Assembly: GCA_021775555.1 (NCBI GenBank)
Contig: JAJFHP010000069.1
Span: forward strand, 1 to 60,472
From: Hyphomicrobiales bacterium
GTDB taxonomy: Bacteria; Pseudomonadota; Alphaproteobacteria; Rhizobiales; Methyloligellaceae
DNA length: 60,472 bases
Direction of reading: 5' to 3'
Made by a program: the position numbers and the translations under genes. Shown here one piece after another: positions 9,501 through 17,213 of the stretch. Under the pieces are notes generated by a model. The model had not been told where the DNA came from. It did not search any database and saw only the letters and a program-made list of their open reading frames with translations. How positions within the stretch are numbered: position 1 is the first letter of the stretch; the number at the start of each line of letters is the position of its first letter.

Positions 9501-9622
9501 GAATCGAAAAGGAGGTGTTTCTGCAGTTGATGGAAGGTGATGGCCGGGTCGCTTCCCAGGTAGCAAGCTGGGTCAGCAACAAGCTTGTGTCGTCCATGCA
9601 GGATCAGAGCAAGACGAAGTGA
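6524..9622 (+). CDS. ABC-exporter-like protein with degenerate ATPase domain, large insertion and cNMP-binding fold
   Basis: ATG 6524 is preferred because an AAGAG site lies 8 bases upstream; GTG 6518 is the alternative. Residues 1-310 form an ABC type-1 exporter membrane domain. The ATPase fold that follows (LSNVRFIEEGTKVLEDV, TPTSGNISVGK, IFSGTIDDNILYG, VALARSIIKRPDIL) has lost its chemistry. The Walker A slot reads SEPATRDKF (about 7664-7690), there is no Q-loop Gln, the signature is LSHADKQ (about 8855), Walker B reads ILVNNDA, and the switch His is replaced (FFSEMPE). Roughly 330 acidic, helical residues (about 7870-8840) are inserted between the two halves. A C-terminal cyclic-nucleotide-binding domain (about 9210-9560) has GELSLLTEALTTATVRA, in which the phosphate-binding Arg of the usual PRxATV is Thr. 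The protein may be a regulatory or scaffolding membrane protein rather than a pump. Confidence 0.88.
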   Translation: MENSIFQFIWRHSKRQQITIMLMTLASLPFLYLVLDLPKYIINDAIDGKTFPKELYGFEFTQVEYLLLLCTGLLALLIINAYFSMRINTYKGVSSERLVRRLRYQLYENILRFPQKHFQKVTPPELSAMITAEVEPMGDFISDSFSMPMVQGGTMLTILFFMISEDPILGLVAISMVPVQAWVIPKLQTKVNLLGRERVIRARKLAGWVGESVLGIGDIHTNDTSTYMQASISEKLGGIFNIRYQLYQKKFFMKALNVFLSQLTPLFFYSIGGILVINGSLSLGALVAVLAAYNRFTTPWKELLKYYQRLNDVKIKYEQLVEQFQPDEMLDLKQLSHRPETIARLNDGLTLSNVRFIEEGTKVLEDVTVQIEPGDNIAIVSEPATRDKFAHLIARLITPTSGNISVGKSNLADLPEAVTGAAIGYAGPESYIFSGTIDDNILYGTRHVPVANGAGIDEQSIEYVEALASGNSSHRIEADWIDFKALGLSDEVALNEWTLKVIHTVELDDLLAARSLSMRLDAEKNPDLAGSMMKARQLIATRLSENPENSELIRPYKFDQYNANASVAANLVYGVPVNEEFEFKTLGGNPYVRAVLDECDLTDRFVKIGYEVAEMVIDLFGDMTADQPLFENFSFVDEETLQELKTLTANVGPEELETLKEEDKTLLVSLTLQLIVDRHRFGFIDDDIQHLILGARRIFREKLPEEKHAEIAFFDQEEFNSQLSNRNNLLVGTINHTINNAEERLNEITFDVLKEMGLVDKMILHATGFDVGVGGSKLSHADKQKVALARSIIKRPDILVNNDALSSMDREAQTRIRQNIFGLLPETTFIYFFSEMPEGSEFKQVLSMRDGRIVERYIDDRKEVMMSAAAESEEVEVGGEEEGASSVMVNVEAAALSHIPLFSSISTNHLKLLAFSSKRINFEPGQNLIDEGEPGEFAYVILDGEADVIVGSGKKEKVITQRGKNELIGELSLLTEALTTATVRAVTPLTALRIEKEVFLQLMEGDGRVASQVASWVSNKLVSSMQDQSKTK

Positions 9623-9632
9623 GCGCGCTCCC

Positions 9633-10283
9633 ATGTCTAACCAAGTAGCGATGTATCTGGATATCCTGAAAGGATTGGCAGTCCATTTTGACAGCCGGCT
9701 TATCACCGATATCCGGGAAACTTCCTTGCAGTACCCTGATATCAGGTTGGGTCACGCCCTCAACCATAACCAGTCAGTATCCAAGAAATGGCTGATCGAT
9801 TCACTTTTTGAGTCAACTGGCGGAAAGCTTGGACGTGTTTGCATTCTCGGCGGCTGGTATGGCGTGCTCGGCTTCAAGCTGCTGCATGATCCGCGTTTCG
9901 ACATCGAGCATGTCACGAGCGTAGATATCGATATAACCTGCAAGGAGGTCGCGCTCAGTCTGAACAGGACCCATGTAGACGCGAGTAATTTTTCGTTCAT
10001 TGCGGCTGACATGTACGAGATGGAATTCGTTCGAGACGAATACGACCTCATCGTGAACACCAGTTGCGAACATCTGGAAACGATCGGTAAATGGTTTGAG
10101 AGAATTCCCACAGGGACACTGCTTACGCTGCAATCAAATAATTATTTCGGGATTGATGGGCATGTGAATTGCGTTGAGACACTGGATCAGTTCAAGCAAC
10201 AGGTTCCCCTTGAAGATGTGTTGTTTGAGGGTGAATTGGAGTTGAAGAAATATACCCGTTTCATGCTTATAGGACGGCGCTGA
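9633..10283 (+). CDS. Putative SAM-dependent methyltransferase
   Basis: The protein has 216 residues. The start ATG at 9633 (MSNQVAMYL) lies 10 bases after the end of the ABC-like gene, so the two are probably one operon. The core reads GRVCILGGWYGVLGFKLL (a motif-I-like glycine turn), then VTSVDID (strand-2 acid), SFIAADMYEM, and YDLIVNTSCEHL, a motif-IV equivalent. The open frame could start upstream at 9585, but that would overlap the preceding gene by 38 bases. Substrate unknown. Its tight linkage to the dead ABC/cNMP protein suggests a shared pathway. Confidence 0.7.
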   Translation: MSNQVAMYLDILKGLAVHFDSRLITDIRETSLQYPDIRLGHALNHNQSVSKKWLIDSLFESTGGKLGRVCILGGWYGVLGFKLLHDPRFDIEHVTSVDIDITCKEVALSLNRTHVDASNFSFIAADMYEMEFVRDEYDLIVNTSCEHLETIGKWFERIPTGTLLTLQSNNYFGIDGHVNCVETLDQFKQQVPLEDVLFEGELELKKYTRFMLIGRR

Positions 10284-10286
10284 CGT

Positions 10287-11441
10287 TCATCCTCCAAGCC
10301 ATTGAGATACCAGCGACGCACTCTTCTCAGCACCTCGAAGATCAATGTCCGGCAGACCTGGAGGTGGTGCCTTTAACGCGGCATCAATTGCCAGGGCCAA
10401 CGATTGTGGACTTAATTCCTCATCTTCAACCAGTTCTATCAAACCCATCGTCTTGAGGCGCCGGGCGCGAAACAATTGTTCGGTTTCTCCACGGGCGGAA
10501 TAGGGCACGACAACTGATCGGCAACCAGATCGAAGCAGATCAACAACCGTGTTGTACCCGGCCTGTGACACGGATACGGCGCATGCAGCAAGGAGGGACG
10601 CAAAGTCTCCCCGGTTTGGCTCCAGCGTGACACCGGCAACTAGGCGAGAAGCCAGTTTTTCGAACTCATCAGATGGAAGGTTTGGCCCGGCCAGCAACCG
10701 CCAGGGCCGGTTTTTTGCGTTCGACAAATCTCGCGCCTCGATGGCGACGCCAAGAAGTCTTTCACTTTGAGTGCCTCCGCCGCCGGCCGAGACAAGGACC
10801 TCGCCGTCTGAAGACCTATCAACAACCCCAGCAACATCAGGTGGTTTGGAAACCAGGCCCGTGTAATGAATCTTGTCTGCAAAATTTTCCGCACCGGGAA
10901 ATGTTTCTTCTAATATGACGAATTCCGGATCGCCATGAACCAGGACATGATCGAAATACTGGCTGACATATTCGATCGTCTCACGGACACGGTCCGGTTT
11001 GTTGCTTCGTTGCAGGATGTCCCGGACCGAACTGATTATGACCGGTTTCGGGGATGCGGATTGAGCTTGTTGGAGAAGCGGGAGCAATTCGAAACTCATT
11101 TGCCTGCGCCCGAATGGAAAGGCTTCGATGATAATGGCGGCGGGTTGGAGCCGGGCAAGCAGGGCCAGGAGTTCATCACGGCGCTGGTCCATAAAGGGGC
11201 TGTCTAATGGCAGTGCGTTCTCATCAATCAGATCGCTAAAATCACCATCACGACATTTAATGGGCGTTAGCTGGTGGAAATTGACACCTGCCACGTCAAG
11301 GCCGGGAACGGGCATTCCGCCCGATACCAGATCAACCGCCAGTCCGACGTTTGCCATCGCCCGGGCAATGTGAAGGGCCCGGTAAAGATGCCCGACGCCC
11401 TGAAGATACTGAACGTAGAATAAAATCCGGGATTCAGTCAT
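10287..11441 (-). CDS. GT28/MurG-like glycosyltransferase
   Basis: The protein has 384 residues. The N-terminal Rossmann fold opens with ILFYVQYLQGVGHLYRALHIARA, where the G-GH turn binds the acceptor side in MurG-like enzymes. The C-terminal fold has VLVSAGGGGTQSERLL and VSQAGYNTVVDLLRSG, the nucleotide-sugar-binding region of GT-B family 28. Donor and acceptor are unknown. It overlaps the histidine phosphatase gene by four bases (ATGA), so translation is coupled. It is the last gene of a four-gene minus-strand set (14530 to 10287) that also includes a GT4 enzyme and a second GT28-like protein. Confidence 0.82.
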   Translation of the reverse strand: MTESRILFYVQYLQGVGHLYRALHIARAMANVGLAVDLVSGGMPVPGLDVAGVNFHQLTPIKCRDGDFSDLIDENALPLDSPFMDQRRDELLALLARLQPAAIIIEAFPFGRRQMSFELLPLLQQAQSASPKPVIISSVRDILQRSNKPDRVRETIEYVSQYFDHVLVHGDPEFVILEETFPGAENFADKIHYTGLVSKPPDVAGVVDRSSDGEVLVSAGGGGTQSERLLGVAIEARDLSNAKNRPWRLLAGPNLPSDEFEKLASRLVAGVTLEPNRGDFASLLAACAVSVSQAGYNTVVDLLRSGCRSVVVPYSARGETEQLFRARRLKTMGLIELVEDEELSPQSLALAIDAALKAPPPGLPDIDLRGAEKSASLVSQWLGG

Positions 11442-12028
11442 TTCGGAGCAATGCTGATATTGATGCGTTCCACGCTCACATGTCCCTTTTCAGCGACGTT
11501 AAAGCTATGCATGGCGCCTCTTTGAAACTTTTCCGGTGGTGCTTCAACCATGCTCCAGCCGGTAGCCAATGAATAGAGGGCACGGATCACACCATGATGA
11601 GCCACAGCAAGAGTTGGCCGGCCATGCCTGGCAATCTCCATGAGCCAAGGCTTTAAACGGTCCTGTACCTCTCGTGGCTTCTCACCGCCATCGGGTCGAA
11701 AATCGAGGCCGAGAGCCTCGTTCTCGGCCATCTCGCGTCCCAAATCCCTGCGCAGGTCCTGGAGCCGGCTGCCTTCCCATTTACCGTAATCCATCTCCAT
11801 GAGCCTGGGCTCGACTTGCAGGCTAACAGCACCAAGCAGTTCCGCTGTCTCCCTGGCCCGGATGAGAGGACTGCACACCCATTGATACTGGTTGAACGGG
11901 GAGGGGACCTGCCAGTTTGACACGAGTTTGCGACCGTCCTCGCTGAGGGGAATATCCTGGTGACCCTGGAGGCGCTTTTCTTCATTCCACGCGGTTGGAC
12001 CGTGGCGGATCATGACCAAAGGCGTCAC
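11438..12028 (-). CDS. Histidine phosphatase family protein (phosphoglycerate mutase-like)
   Basis: The protein has 196 residues. It begins MTPLVMIRHGPTAWNEEKRL; the RHG carries the phosphorylated His, and the residues after it are the usual T-x-W-N. Other family landmarks are LSEDGRKL, CSPLIRARETAELLG, a catalytic-acid region EMDYGKWEG, and a late His in AVAHHGVIRALYSL. The start is GTG at 12028; ATG 12013 is possible but would trim the first strand. In this setting, between glycosyltransferase genes, it more likely dephosphorylates a sugar or nucleotide intermediate than acts in glycolysis. That is inference from context. Confidence 0.88.
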   Translation of the reverse strand: MTPLVMIRHGPTAWNEEKRLQGHQDIPLSEDGRKLVSNWQVPSPFNQYQWVCSPLIRARETAELLGAVSLQVEPRLMEMDYGKWEGSRLQDLRRDLGREMAENEALGLDFRPDGGEKPREVQDRLKPWLMEIARHGRPTLAVAHHGVIRALYSLATGWSMVEAPPEKFQRGAMHSFNVAEKGHVSVERINISIAPK

Positions 12029-12051
12029 GCTACATCGCTCCTTCGCCGTCG

Positions 12052-13305
12052 TCAGGCGCGTATTCGGTTTCGGGTCTTGGCAAGACCGAATTTTACCGCC
12101 AGCTGATCCACGCCTTGTACATGCGAAAATTTCTCGCGGACGCGGCCGAGCCCGGCCTCACCCAATCTTGCGCGCAAGGCCGGATCAGAAATGACCCGTT
12201 CGAGAGCCGAGGAGAGGGCGTGTTCATCGTCAGGCGGCACCAGTACCCCGGTGACGCCATCCTCGATCAATTCCGGTATCGCCGAAAGTCTGGTGGAAAC
12301 ACACGCCAGTCCCTGGCTTTGCGCTTCCATCATCACGTTGGGCAATCCATCCATATCGCCATCATGGGCAACGCAATTGGCGAGAGCAAACATGTCGGCG
12401 GCGCGGTAACTCTCAATCACCTTGTCCTGTGGCTGGGCGCCCATCCATGTAATGCGGTCATCAATGTGAAGCTTTTCAGCCTGGCATTTGAGAGCAGGGA
12501 GCAGCGCGCCATCACCAATGTGGACGAAGCGCCAATGAAGCTGTTTGGGCAAGCGTGCAAGGGCGTCAAGCAGACATCCATAACCTTTTTTCTCGACTGC
12601 ACGGCCTACCGATATAATGCTTACCAAGCTATCCTTGCTGCCGCCATCTGGCGCAGCTTCTCTACGGTTGGGGCGAGGAAAACGGTCAAAATCCAGACCG
12701 TGATAGACCAGTTCCACGCGTTGCGGATCACGGGCAAGGTTGGCCAGATGTTTTTGCCCGATGTCCGTACAGGTCACGAGCCACTCAAGATCGTCCAGTT
12801 TCTCTTTCTTGTCCCAGTCGGGCGCGGTCCAGATATCGCGCGCATGTGCCGAACAACTCCAGGGCAGACCCAGCACCATGGCAGCATAACGGGTGACAGA
12901 AGCAGGCGTATGTATGTAATGGGCGTGGAGGCTTGAGAGCTGAGTGGGGGCCTCATGGGCCAGCACAAGCGACTGGGTGAAACTGCGGGCACGGGCAAGG
13001 GATAAATCGCGCCGCAAATCCCTGAACCACTGATTTCGGGCAGAGCGGTAATTGGGCTGCCTGCGCCCCCACCACCATGCTTTGAGAACTCTCACAGGTT
13101 CGCTTGCTGGAAACTCGGGCAGGTACAAGACCCTGGCCTCGATCTCTTCATGGATAAGATGGCGTCTGCTGTCTGTTGGCTGGCGCAGGGAGACGATCAG
13201 AATATCCAGACCGCGTTGTTCAAGGGCAAGGATTTCCTGGGCAATAAAGGTTTCCGACAATCGCGGATAACCCTTGAGAACGAATGCGACCGCTGATTGC
13301 ACCAC
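12052..13305 (-). CDS. GT4 family glycosyltransferase
   Basis: I place the start at GTG 13305 (417 residues), 7 bases after the stop of the upstream gene. The longest open frame reaches 13401 but would overlap that gene by 89 bases. The protein opens AFVLKGYPRLSETFIAQEI, a hallmark of exopolysaccharide GT4 enzymes. It continues with LHAHYIHTPASVTRYAA, then SVGRAVEKKGYGCLLDAL and GLPNVMMEAQSQGLACVST, the E-x7-E-type donor site. It probably transfers a hexose to a surface glycan or glycolipid. The histidine phosphatase gene follows after 23 bases. Confidence 0.88.
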   Translation of the reverse strand: MVQSAVAFVLKGYPRLSETFIAQEILALEQRGLDILIVSLRQPTDSRRHLIHEEIEARVLYLPEFPASEPVRVLKAWWWGRRQPNYRSARNQWFRDLRRDLSLARARSFTQSLVLAHEAPTQLSSLHAHYIHTPASVTRYAAMVLGLPWSCSAHARDIWTAPDWDKKEKLDDLEWLVTCTDIGQKHLANLARDPQRVELVYHGLDFDRFPRPNRREAAPDGGSKDSLVSIISVGRAVEKKGYGCLLDALARLPKQLHWRFVHIGDGALLPALKCQAEKLHIDDRITWMGAQPQDKVIESYRAADMFALANCVAHDGDMDGLPNVMMEAQSQGLACVSTRLSAIPELIEDGVTGVLVPPDDEHALSSALERVISDPALRARLGEAGLGRVREKFSHVQGVDQLAVKFGLAKTRNRIRA

Positions 13306-13312
13306 GGTCTCG

Positions 13313-14530
13313 TTACATGTCAGCAAGTTGCAGTTCTTCCGCGTCGATTCCGTTGCCGAGAATCCTGCGCGACATCTCGCCAATGGAGTCCAGACCTCCA
13401 AGCATGCCGGGCCTGAGTGCTGCTGAAGGTTTTGCCTGGTTAGGAAGGTTTTTCAACGCCTCGGACATTACGCTCGTTTCAAGGCCGTCATCGGGAATCA
13501 GCACTTTCAATAGACCCATATCCTGGGCCCTGAGCGCACGGATCATTTGTTCCTTTCGCGGTTCAACACGAGGAACAACCAGTGCAGGTTTGTCGTAGGA
13601 CAATATTTCGCAGAACGTATTGTATCCCGCCATCGAAACGACGCAGGCGGACCTTGCCATCAATACCTCCAATCTGGAGTCGAAGGTGATGACGTTTACC
13701 CGGTCAAGGTTCTTGCAACGGTCGATGAATTCGTCGCGCTCCTCATGCGGCATGAATGGTCCAAGGACGATCAGGGCGGAAAGCGGAAGCCGGTCATCGC
13801 TTTCATAGGCGCGAAGCACCCAGTCTATCATTGCCACACCGTCCCCGCCGCCACCCGTGGTGACCAGCATGTACGGTTCCTGGACATCCAGTGATTTGGG
13901 TAACTCGGTTTCCTTAGGCAGCTGACGTGGCAGATACCCCGTATAGAGCATTTTGTCCCGGATGGCGGGAGAGAGATTCATGCTGTCCAGTGGATCGACA
14001 AAATCCTCGCGGCCATAGACCCAGATTTCGTCGTACAGATTTTCCATCGCCTCAATGGCGTGACCATTACTCCACTCTCTTTTCAGGAGCATCGGTTCAT
14101 CCATGACATCACGCAATCCCAGAACCAGCCGCGTGTCTGTGGATTTCAGCATTTCCAGGGTCTGGGTCATTTCACCCTTAAGGCCGAGCGGTTCCTTGTC
14201 GACCAGCAGCAAGTCAGGGGCGAATGTCCTGGCCGTATGGCGGATGATGGATTCACGAATGGAGAGGGTATCCTTGAGGTCGATATGCAGACCCAGGGAC
14301 GTGTAGTCACCATTGTATAATTTGATGACGCCTGGAATACGGATGAAATCCACGCGAGCGCGAAAATCAAAATTCCCGATAATCGGGGACCCGGACAGGA
14401 TCAGTACCGTTAGCCCCTTGAAGCGCTCAACAAGCGAATGCGCAATCGTTCTGCAACGGCGCAGATGCCCCAGACCGAAAGTGTCATGGCTGTAAATGAG
14501 TATACGCTTGGACCTTAAAGCCTCTACCAT
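13313..14530 (-). CDS. GT28/MurG-like glycosyltransferase
   Basis: The protein has 405 residues and starts at ATG 14530. The N-terminal domain opens ILIYSHDTFGLGHLRRCRTIA with the family GLGH turn. The C-terminal domain has YMLVTTGGGGDGVAMIDW and VSMAGYNTFCEILSY, followed by PALVVPRVEPRKEQM, a typical nucleotide-sugar pocket. It is a clear relative of the gene at 10287-11441 (shared AGYNT and GGGG motifs), so the operon holds two paralogous enzymes that may add successive sugars. It is first in the minus-strand operon; the upstream region carries a 12-base inverted repeat. Confidence 0.83.
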   Translation of the reverse strand: MVEALRSKRILIYSHDTFGLGHLRRCRTIAHSLVERFKGLTVLILSGSPIIGNFDFRARVDFIRIPGVIKLYNGDYTSLGLHIDLKDTLSIRESIIRHTARTFAPDLLLVDKEPLGLKGEMTQTLEMLKSTDTRLVLGLRDVMDEPMLLKREWSNGHAIEAMENLYDEIWVYGREDFVDPLDSMNLSPAIRDKMLYTGYLPRQLPKETELPKSLDVQEPYMLVTTGGGGDGVAMIDWVLRAYESDDRLPLSALIVLGPFMPHEERDEFIDRCKNLDRVNVITFDSRLEVLMARSACVVSMAGYNTFCEILSYDKPALVVPRVEPRKEQMIRALRAQDMGLLKVLIPDDGLETSVMSEALKNLPNQAKPSAALRPGMLGGLDSIGEMSRRILGNGIDAEELQLADM

Positions 14531-14586
14531 AATCAGGTCCTACTGAAAGCGGTCAGCCACTCGCCGACCCACAAAACAACCCGCAT

Positions 14587-14636
14587 TGAGCGTTAAGGTA
14601 GTTGGTAGTTTCGCCCAATACAATCCTTAACGCTCA
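14587..14636. repeat. 12-base perfect inverted repeat in divergent promoter region
   Basis: The arms TGAGCGTTAAGG (14587-14598) and CCTTAACGCTCA (14625-14636) are exact reverse complements separated by 26 bases. The repeat sits 56 bases upstream of the glycosyltransferase operon start and 141 bases before the divergent acetyltransferase gene. There is no T-run, so it is not an intrinsic terminator. It could be a two-half-site operator or a leader hairpin. The gap 14531-14777 holds no gene. Confidence 0.7.
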
Positions 14637-14777
14637 TCCGGCCATGTTAGATGCAATCGACCCTTGTTCGGTATTTTATTGATATTCGCTCGTGGTTTAC
14701 AGTCTTCGCTTTATCTCCTGCATGCGTTAACCATATTTTCCTGAATATCATCGAAATTCCTTGATTGGAGACCGGAA

Positions 14778-15218
14778 ATGGATGTGGCGCGGATTTCGTT
14801 CGACGATCTGAAATCCTACTGGATCGTGGTTGACCATTTCAAAGATCCGAACAAGAAAATCCGCGAGGTCGTTCGCAAGCTCGGACCATATCAATCCGGG
14901 ATGATTGATCCTCGCCGGATTTCATATGGACTTTTTGACAAGGGGGAGCTGATCGGCGCGACCCACCTTGTGCAATGGAGCGATGATCTAGTGCGGTACC
15001 GGACACTTAATGTACGAAAATCCCACCGGGGCAGGGATCTGGGATTTTTTCTTTTAAAGTCCGCAATCAATATGGATTGGCACTCATCTGATCACGATCT
15101 TTTTGGCTGGATCAGGCGGGAACACCAGCCCTGGGCAATGATTCACGGATTCAAACCGCTTGATGGGTCCTGGCATGACGACCATGTTGCCATGACCAAG
15201 CCGCTGTCTGAATTTTAG
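14778..15218 (+). CDS. GNAT-family N-acetyltransferase
   Basis: The protein has 146 residues, starting at ATG 14778 with GGAG ten bases upstream. A four-strand core (SYGLFDKGELIGATHLVQW, then RYRTLNVRKSHRGRDLGFFLL) contains the acetyl-CoA pyrophosphate loop in the form RGRDLG, close to the canonical R/QxxGxG/A. The ending GWIRREHQPWAMIHGFKPL matches the closing helix and strand of the fold. Substrate unknown. It is divergent from the glycosyltransferase operon and shares its control region; sugar N-acylation is a reasonable but unproven guess. Confidence 0.72.
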   Translation: MDVARISFDDLKSYWIVVDHFKDPNKKIREVVRKLGPYQSGMIDPRRISYGLFDKGELIGATHLVQWSDDLVRYRTLNVRKSHRGRDLGFFLLKSAINMDWHSSDHDLFGWIRREHQPWAMIHGFKPLDGSWHDDHVAMTKPLSEF

Positions 15219-15323
15219 GTGTGTTTCGTCGAGCATTTGAAGCAGCTGGTGAATTGTTCCTACCAGAGGCCCATGATAGGGTTTTGTTCGATTGAGTTTG
15301 CTTGAATTGAAGAGTGCCCTTCC

Positions 15324-17213
15324 TTGGATGACCTCATAAGGATCAACGACCTGAGGGTCGAATTTTCCCTGCTTGGCGGCACAATCGAGGCCGTGAAGGG
15401 CGTATCCATGCGAATCCGGCCGGGCTCCACCGTGGCGCTGGTCGGGGAATCAGGTTCCGGCAAATCCGTGATCGCCCAGTCAATCATGGGAATACTCCCG
15501 AAGGTAGGACGGATCACATCAGGTGAAATACTCTTCGCCGACCCGGATAAGAACAATGAGGTCATCGATATTGTCTCCCTCTCACCCGATGGCCAGCAAA
15601 TGCGCGACATTCGGGGGGGAAGCATCTCCATCATTTTTCAGGAACCCATGACCTCGCTCTCGCAGTTCCACACTGTGGGGGACCAGATCGGCGAGGCTTT
15701 GCACCTGCATCGTGACATCGGCTCCAAAGAAGGGCGCGAAGCGGTTGAAAAGATGCTGCGTCTGGTCGGTTTTCCCGATCCTTCCGCCGCCATTGACACA
15801 TATGCGTTTGAGCTTTCGGGCGGCCTGCGCCAAAGGGCGATGATTGCGATGGCGCTTGTGTGCCGGCCGGCGCTGTTGATTGCCGATGAACCAACGACCG
15901 CGCTCGACGTTTCAATCCAGGCCACAATTTTGAAATTGATCAAGGAGTTACAGGCTGAGCTGGGCATGGCAGTTTTAATGATCACCCATGACCTGGGTGT
16001 CGTCGCCAATGTTGCTGATGAAGTTGTCGTTCTCTATCACGGCAAGGTCATGGAAAGCGGCTGCGTTGGCGATATCTTCGGCAAGCCTGGCCATAAATAT
16101 CTTCAGGCCCTGATTAAAGCGGTGCCGCATTTTGATATGAAAGCTGGCGAACGCCTGACGCCTGTTCATGAAATTGACTATGAGTCCGGGCCTTTGATGA
16201 GCGCCAAGGAACCGTGGCCCAGTGACCTCGATAAGGAAGCCACGCTGCTGAGCGTGAACGGGCTTACGAAACACTACACCACCCGAAAGCAGTCCTGGTT
16301 CGGCTCACGCGAAGCTACGAGGATCACGGCGGTTGACGGCGTAAATTTCGATATCAAGCGTGGCGAGTGTCTTGGTCTGGTTGGTGAAAGCGGGTGCGGT
16401 AAGTCGAGTGTCAGCAAGCTTATTATGCGTGCCATCTCGTCCGATGCCGGGACTGTCACGTTCAACGACCGCGGCAATATTGTGGATCTTCTTTCGGTTG
16501 AAGACGAAGAGATGATGCCGCTGCGCCGCAAGATCCAGATGATCTTCCAGGACCCGGTTGGCTCGCTGAATCCGCGTATGACGGTATTTGATATTATCCG
16601 TGAGCCGCTGGTGATCCACGAAATCGGCAGTGCGCGCGAGCAGGCTGATATGGTGCGCGAACTGGTGCGCCTGGTTGGCCTCGACCCGCGCTTCCTCAAT
16701 CGTTACCCGCACAGTTTTTCCGGTGGTCAGCGCCAGCGCATTGGACTTGCAAGGGCGCTGGCTCTGAAGCCCGATTTGCTGATCTGCGATGAGCCGGTTT
16801 CTGCTCTCGATGTGTCAATCCAGGCCCAGGTCCTTAACCTTTTCAAGGACCTGCAAAAAGACCTGAACCTGACCTATCTCTTCATTTCGCATAACCTTGC
16901 GGTTGTCGATTATATCGCCGACCGCATCGCCGTGATGTGCCGGGGCCGTATCGTCGAGATCGCGCCACGCGAGCTCCTGTTCCGCAACCCGGTTCATCAT
17001 TATACGCGTCGGCTGATGGCGGCTGTTCCCTATCCTGACCTTGATCGAAAACTCGATTTCTCGAGCTTTGAAAAATTGGGGAGCAATGAGCCTGCGAGTT
17101 GGCCCAAACCCTTTGCAATCAGACCTGATCTTCCCTCTGCAATGTTTGATCTTGGGGGCGAACATTACGTCCTTGCAGCAGAAGGAACATCGCCACGGGA
17201 GCTCGGATCATGA
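15324..17213 (+). CDS. yejF: Oligopeptide ABC importer ATPase with two fused nucleotide-binding domains (YejF-like)
   Basis: The protein has 629 residues and two complete ATPase halves. Half 1: Walker A GESGSGKS (about residue 39), signature LSGGLRQR, Walker B LLIADEPTTALD. Half 2: Walker A GESGCGKS (about 353), signature FSGGQRQR, Walker B LLICDEPVSALD. Each ends with the OppD/F-type tail near HxYTRRLMAAVPYPD. This is the fused arrangement seen in YejF/GsiA. The only plausible start is TTG 15324, because a stop lies at 15303. Its stop overlaps the binding-protein start (ATGA), so the four genes to 21321 form one operon for microcin-C-like or oligopeptide uptake. Confidence 0.92.
   Translation: MDDLIRINDLRVEFSLLGGTIEAVKGVSMRIRPGSTVALVGESGSGKSVIAQSIMGILPKVGRITSGEILFADPDKNNEVIDIVSLSPDGQQMRDIRGGSISIIFQEPMTSLSQFHTVGDQIGEALHLHRDIGSKEGREAVEKMLRLVGFPDPSAAIDTYAFELSGGLRQRAMIAMALVCRPALLIADEPTTALDVSIQATILKLIKELQAELGMAVLMITHDLGVVANVADEVVVLYHGKVMESGCVGDIFGKPGHKYLQALIKAVPHFDMKAGERLTPVHEIDYESGPLMSAKEPWPSDLDKEATLLSVNGLTKHYTTRKQSWFGSREATRITAVDGVNFDIKRGECLGLVGESGCGKSSVSKLIMRAISSDAGTVTFNDRGNIVDLLSVEDEEMMPLRRKIQMIFQDPVGSLNPRMTVFDIIREPLVIHEIGSAREQADMVRELVRLVGLDPRFLNRYPHSFSGGQRQRIGLARALALKPDLLICDEPVSALDVSIQAQVLNLFKDLQKDLNLTYLFISHNLAVVDYIADRIAVMCRGRIVEIAPRELLFRNPVHHYTRRLMAAVPYPDLDRKLDFSSFEKLGSNEPASWPKPFAIRPDLPSAMFDLGGEHYVLAAEGTSPRELGS

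Noticed and set aside
12115-12936. 273-codon plus-strand frame opposite the GT4 gene
   Set aside because: It lies wholly antisense to a well-supported glycosyltransferase and has no domain signature.
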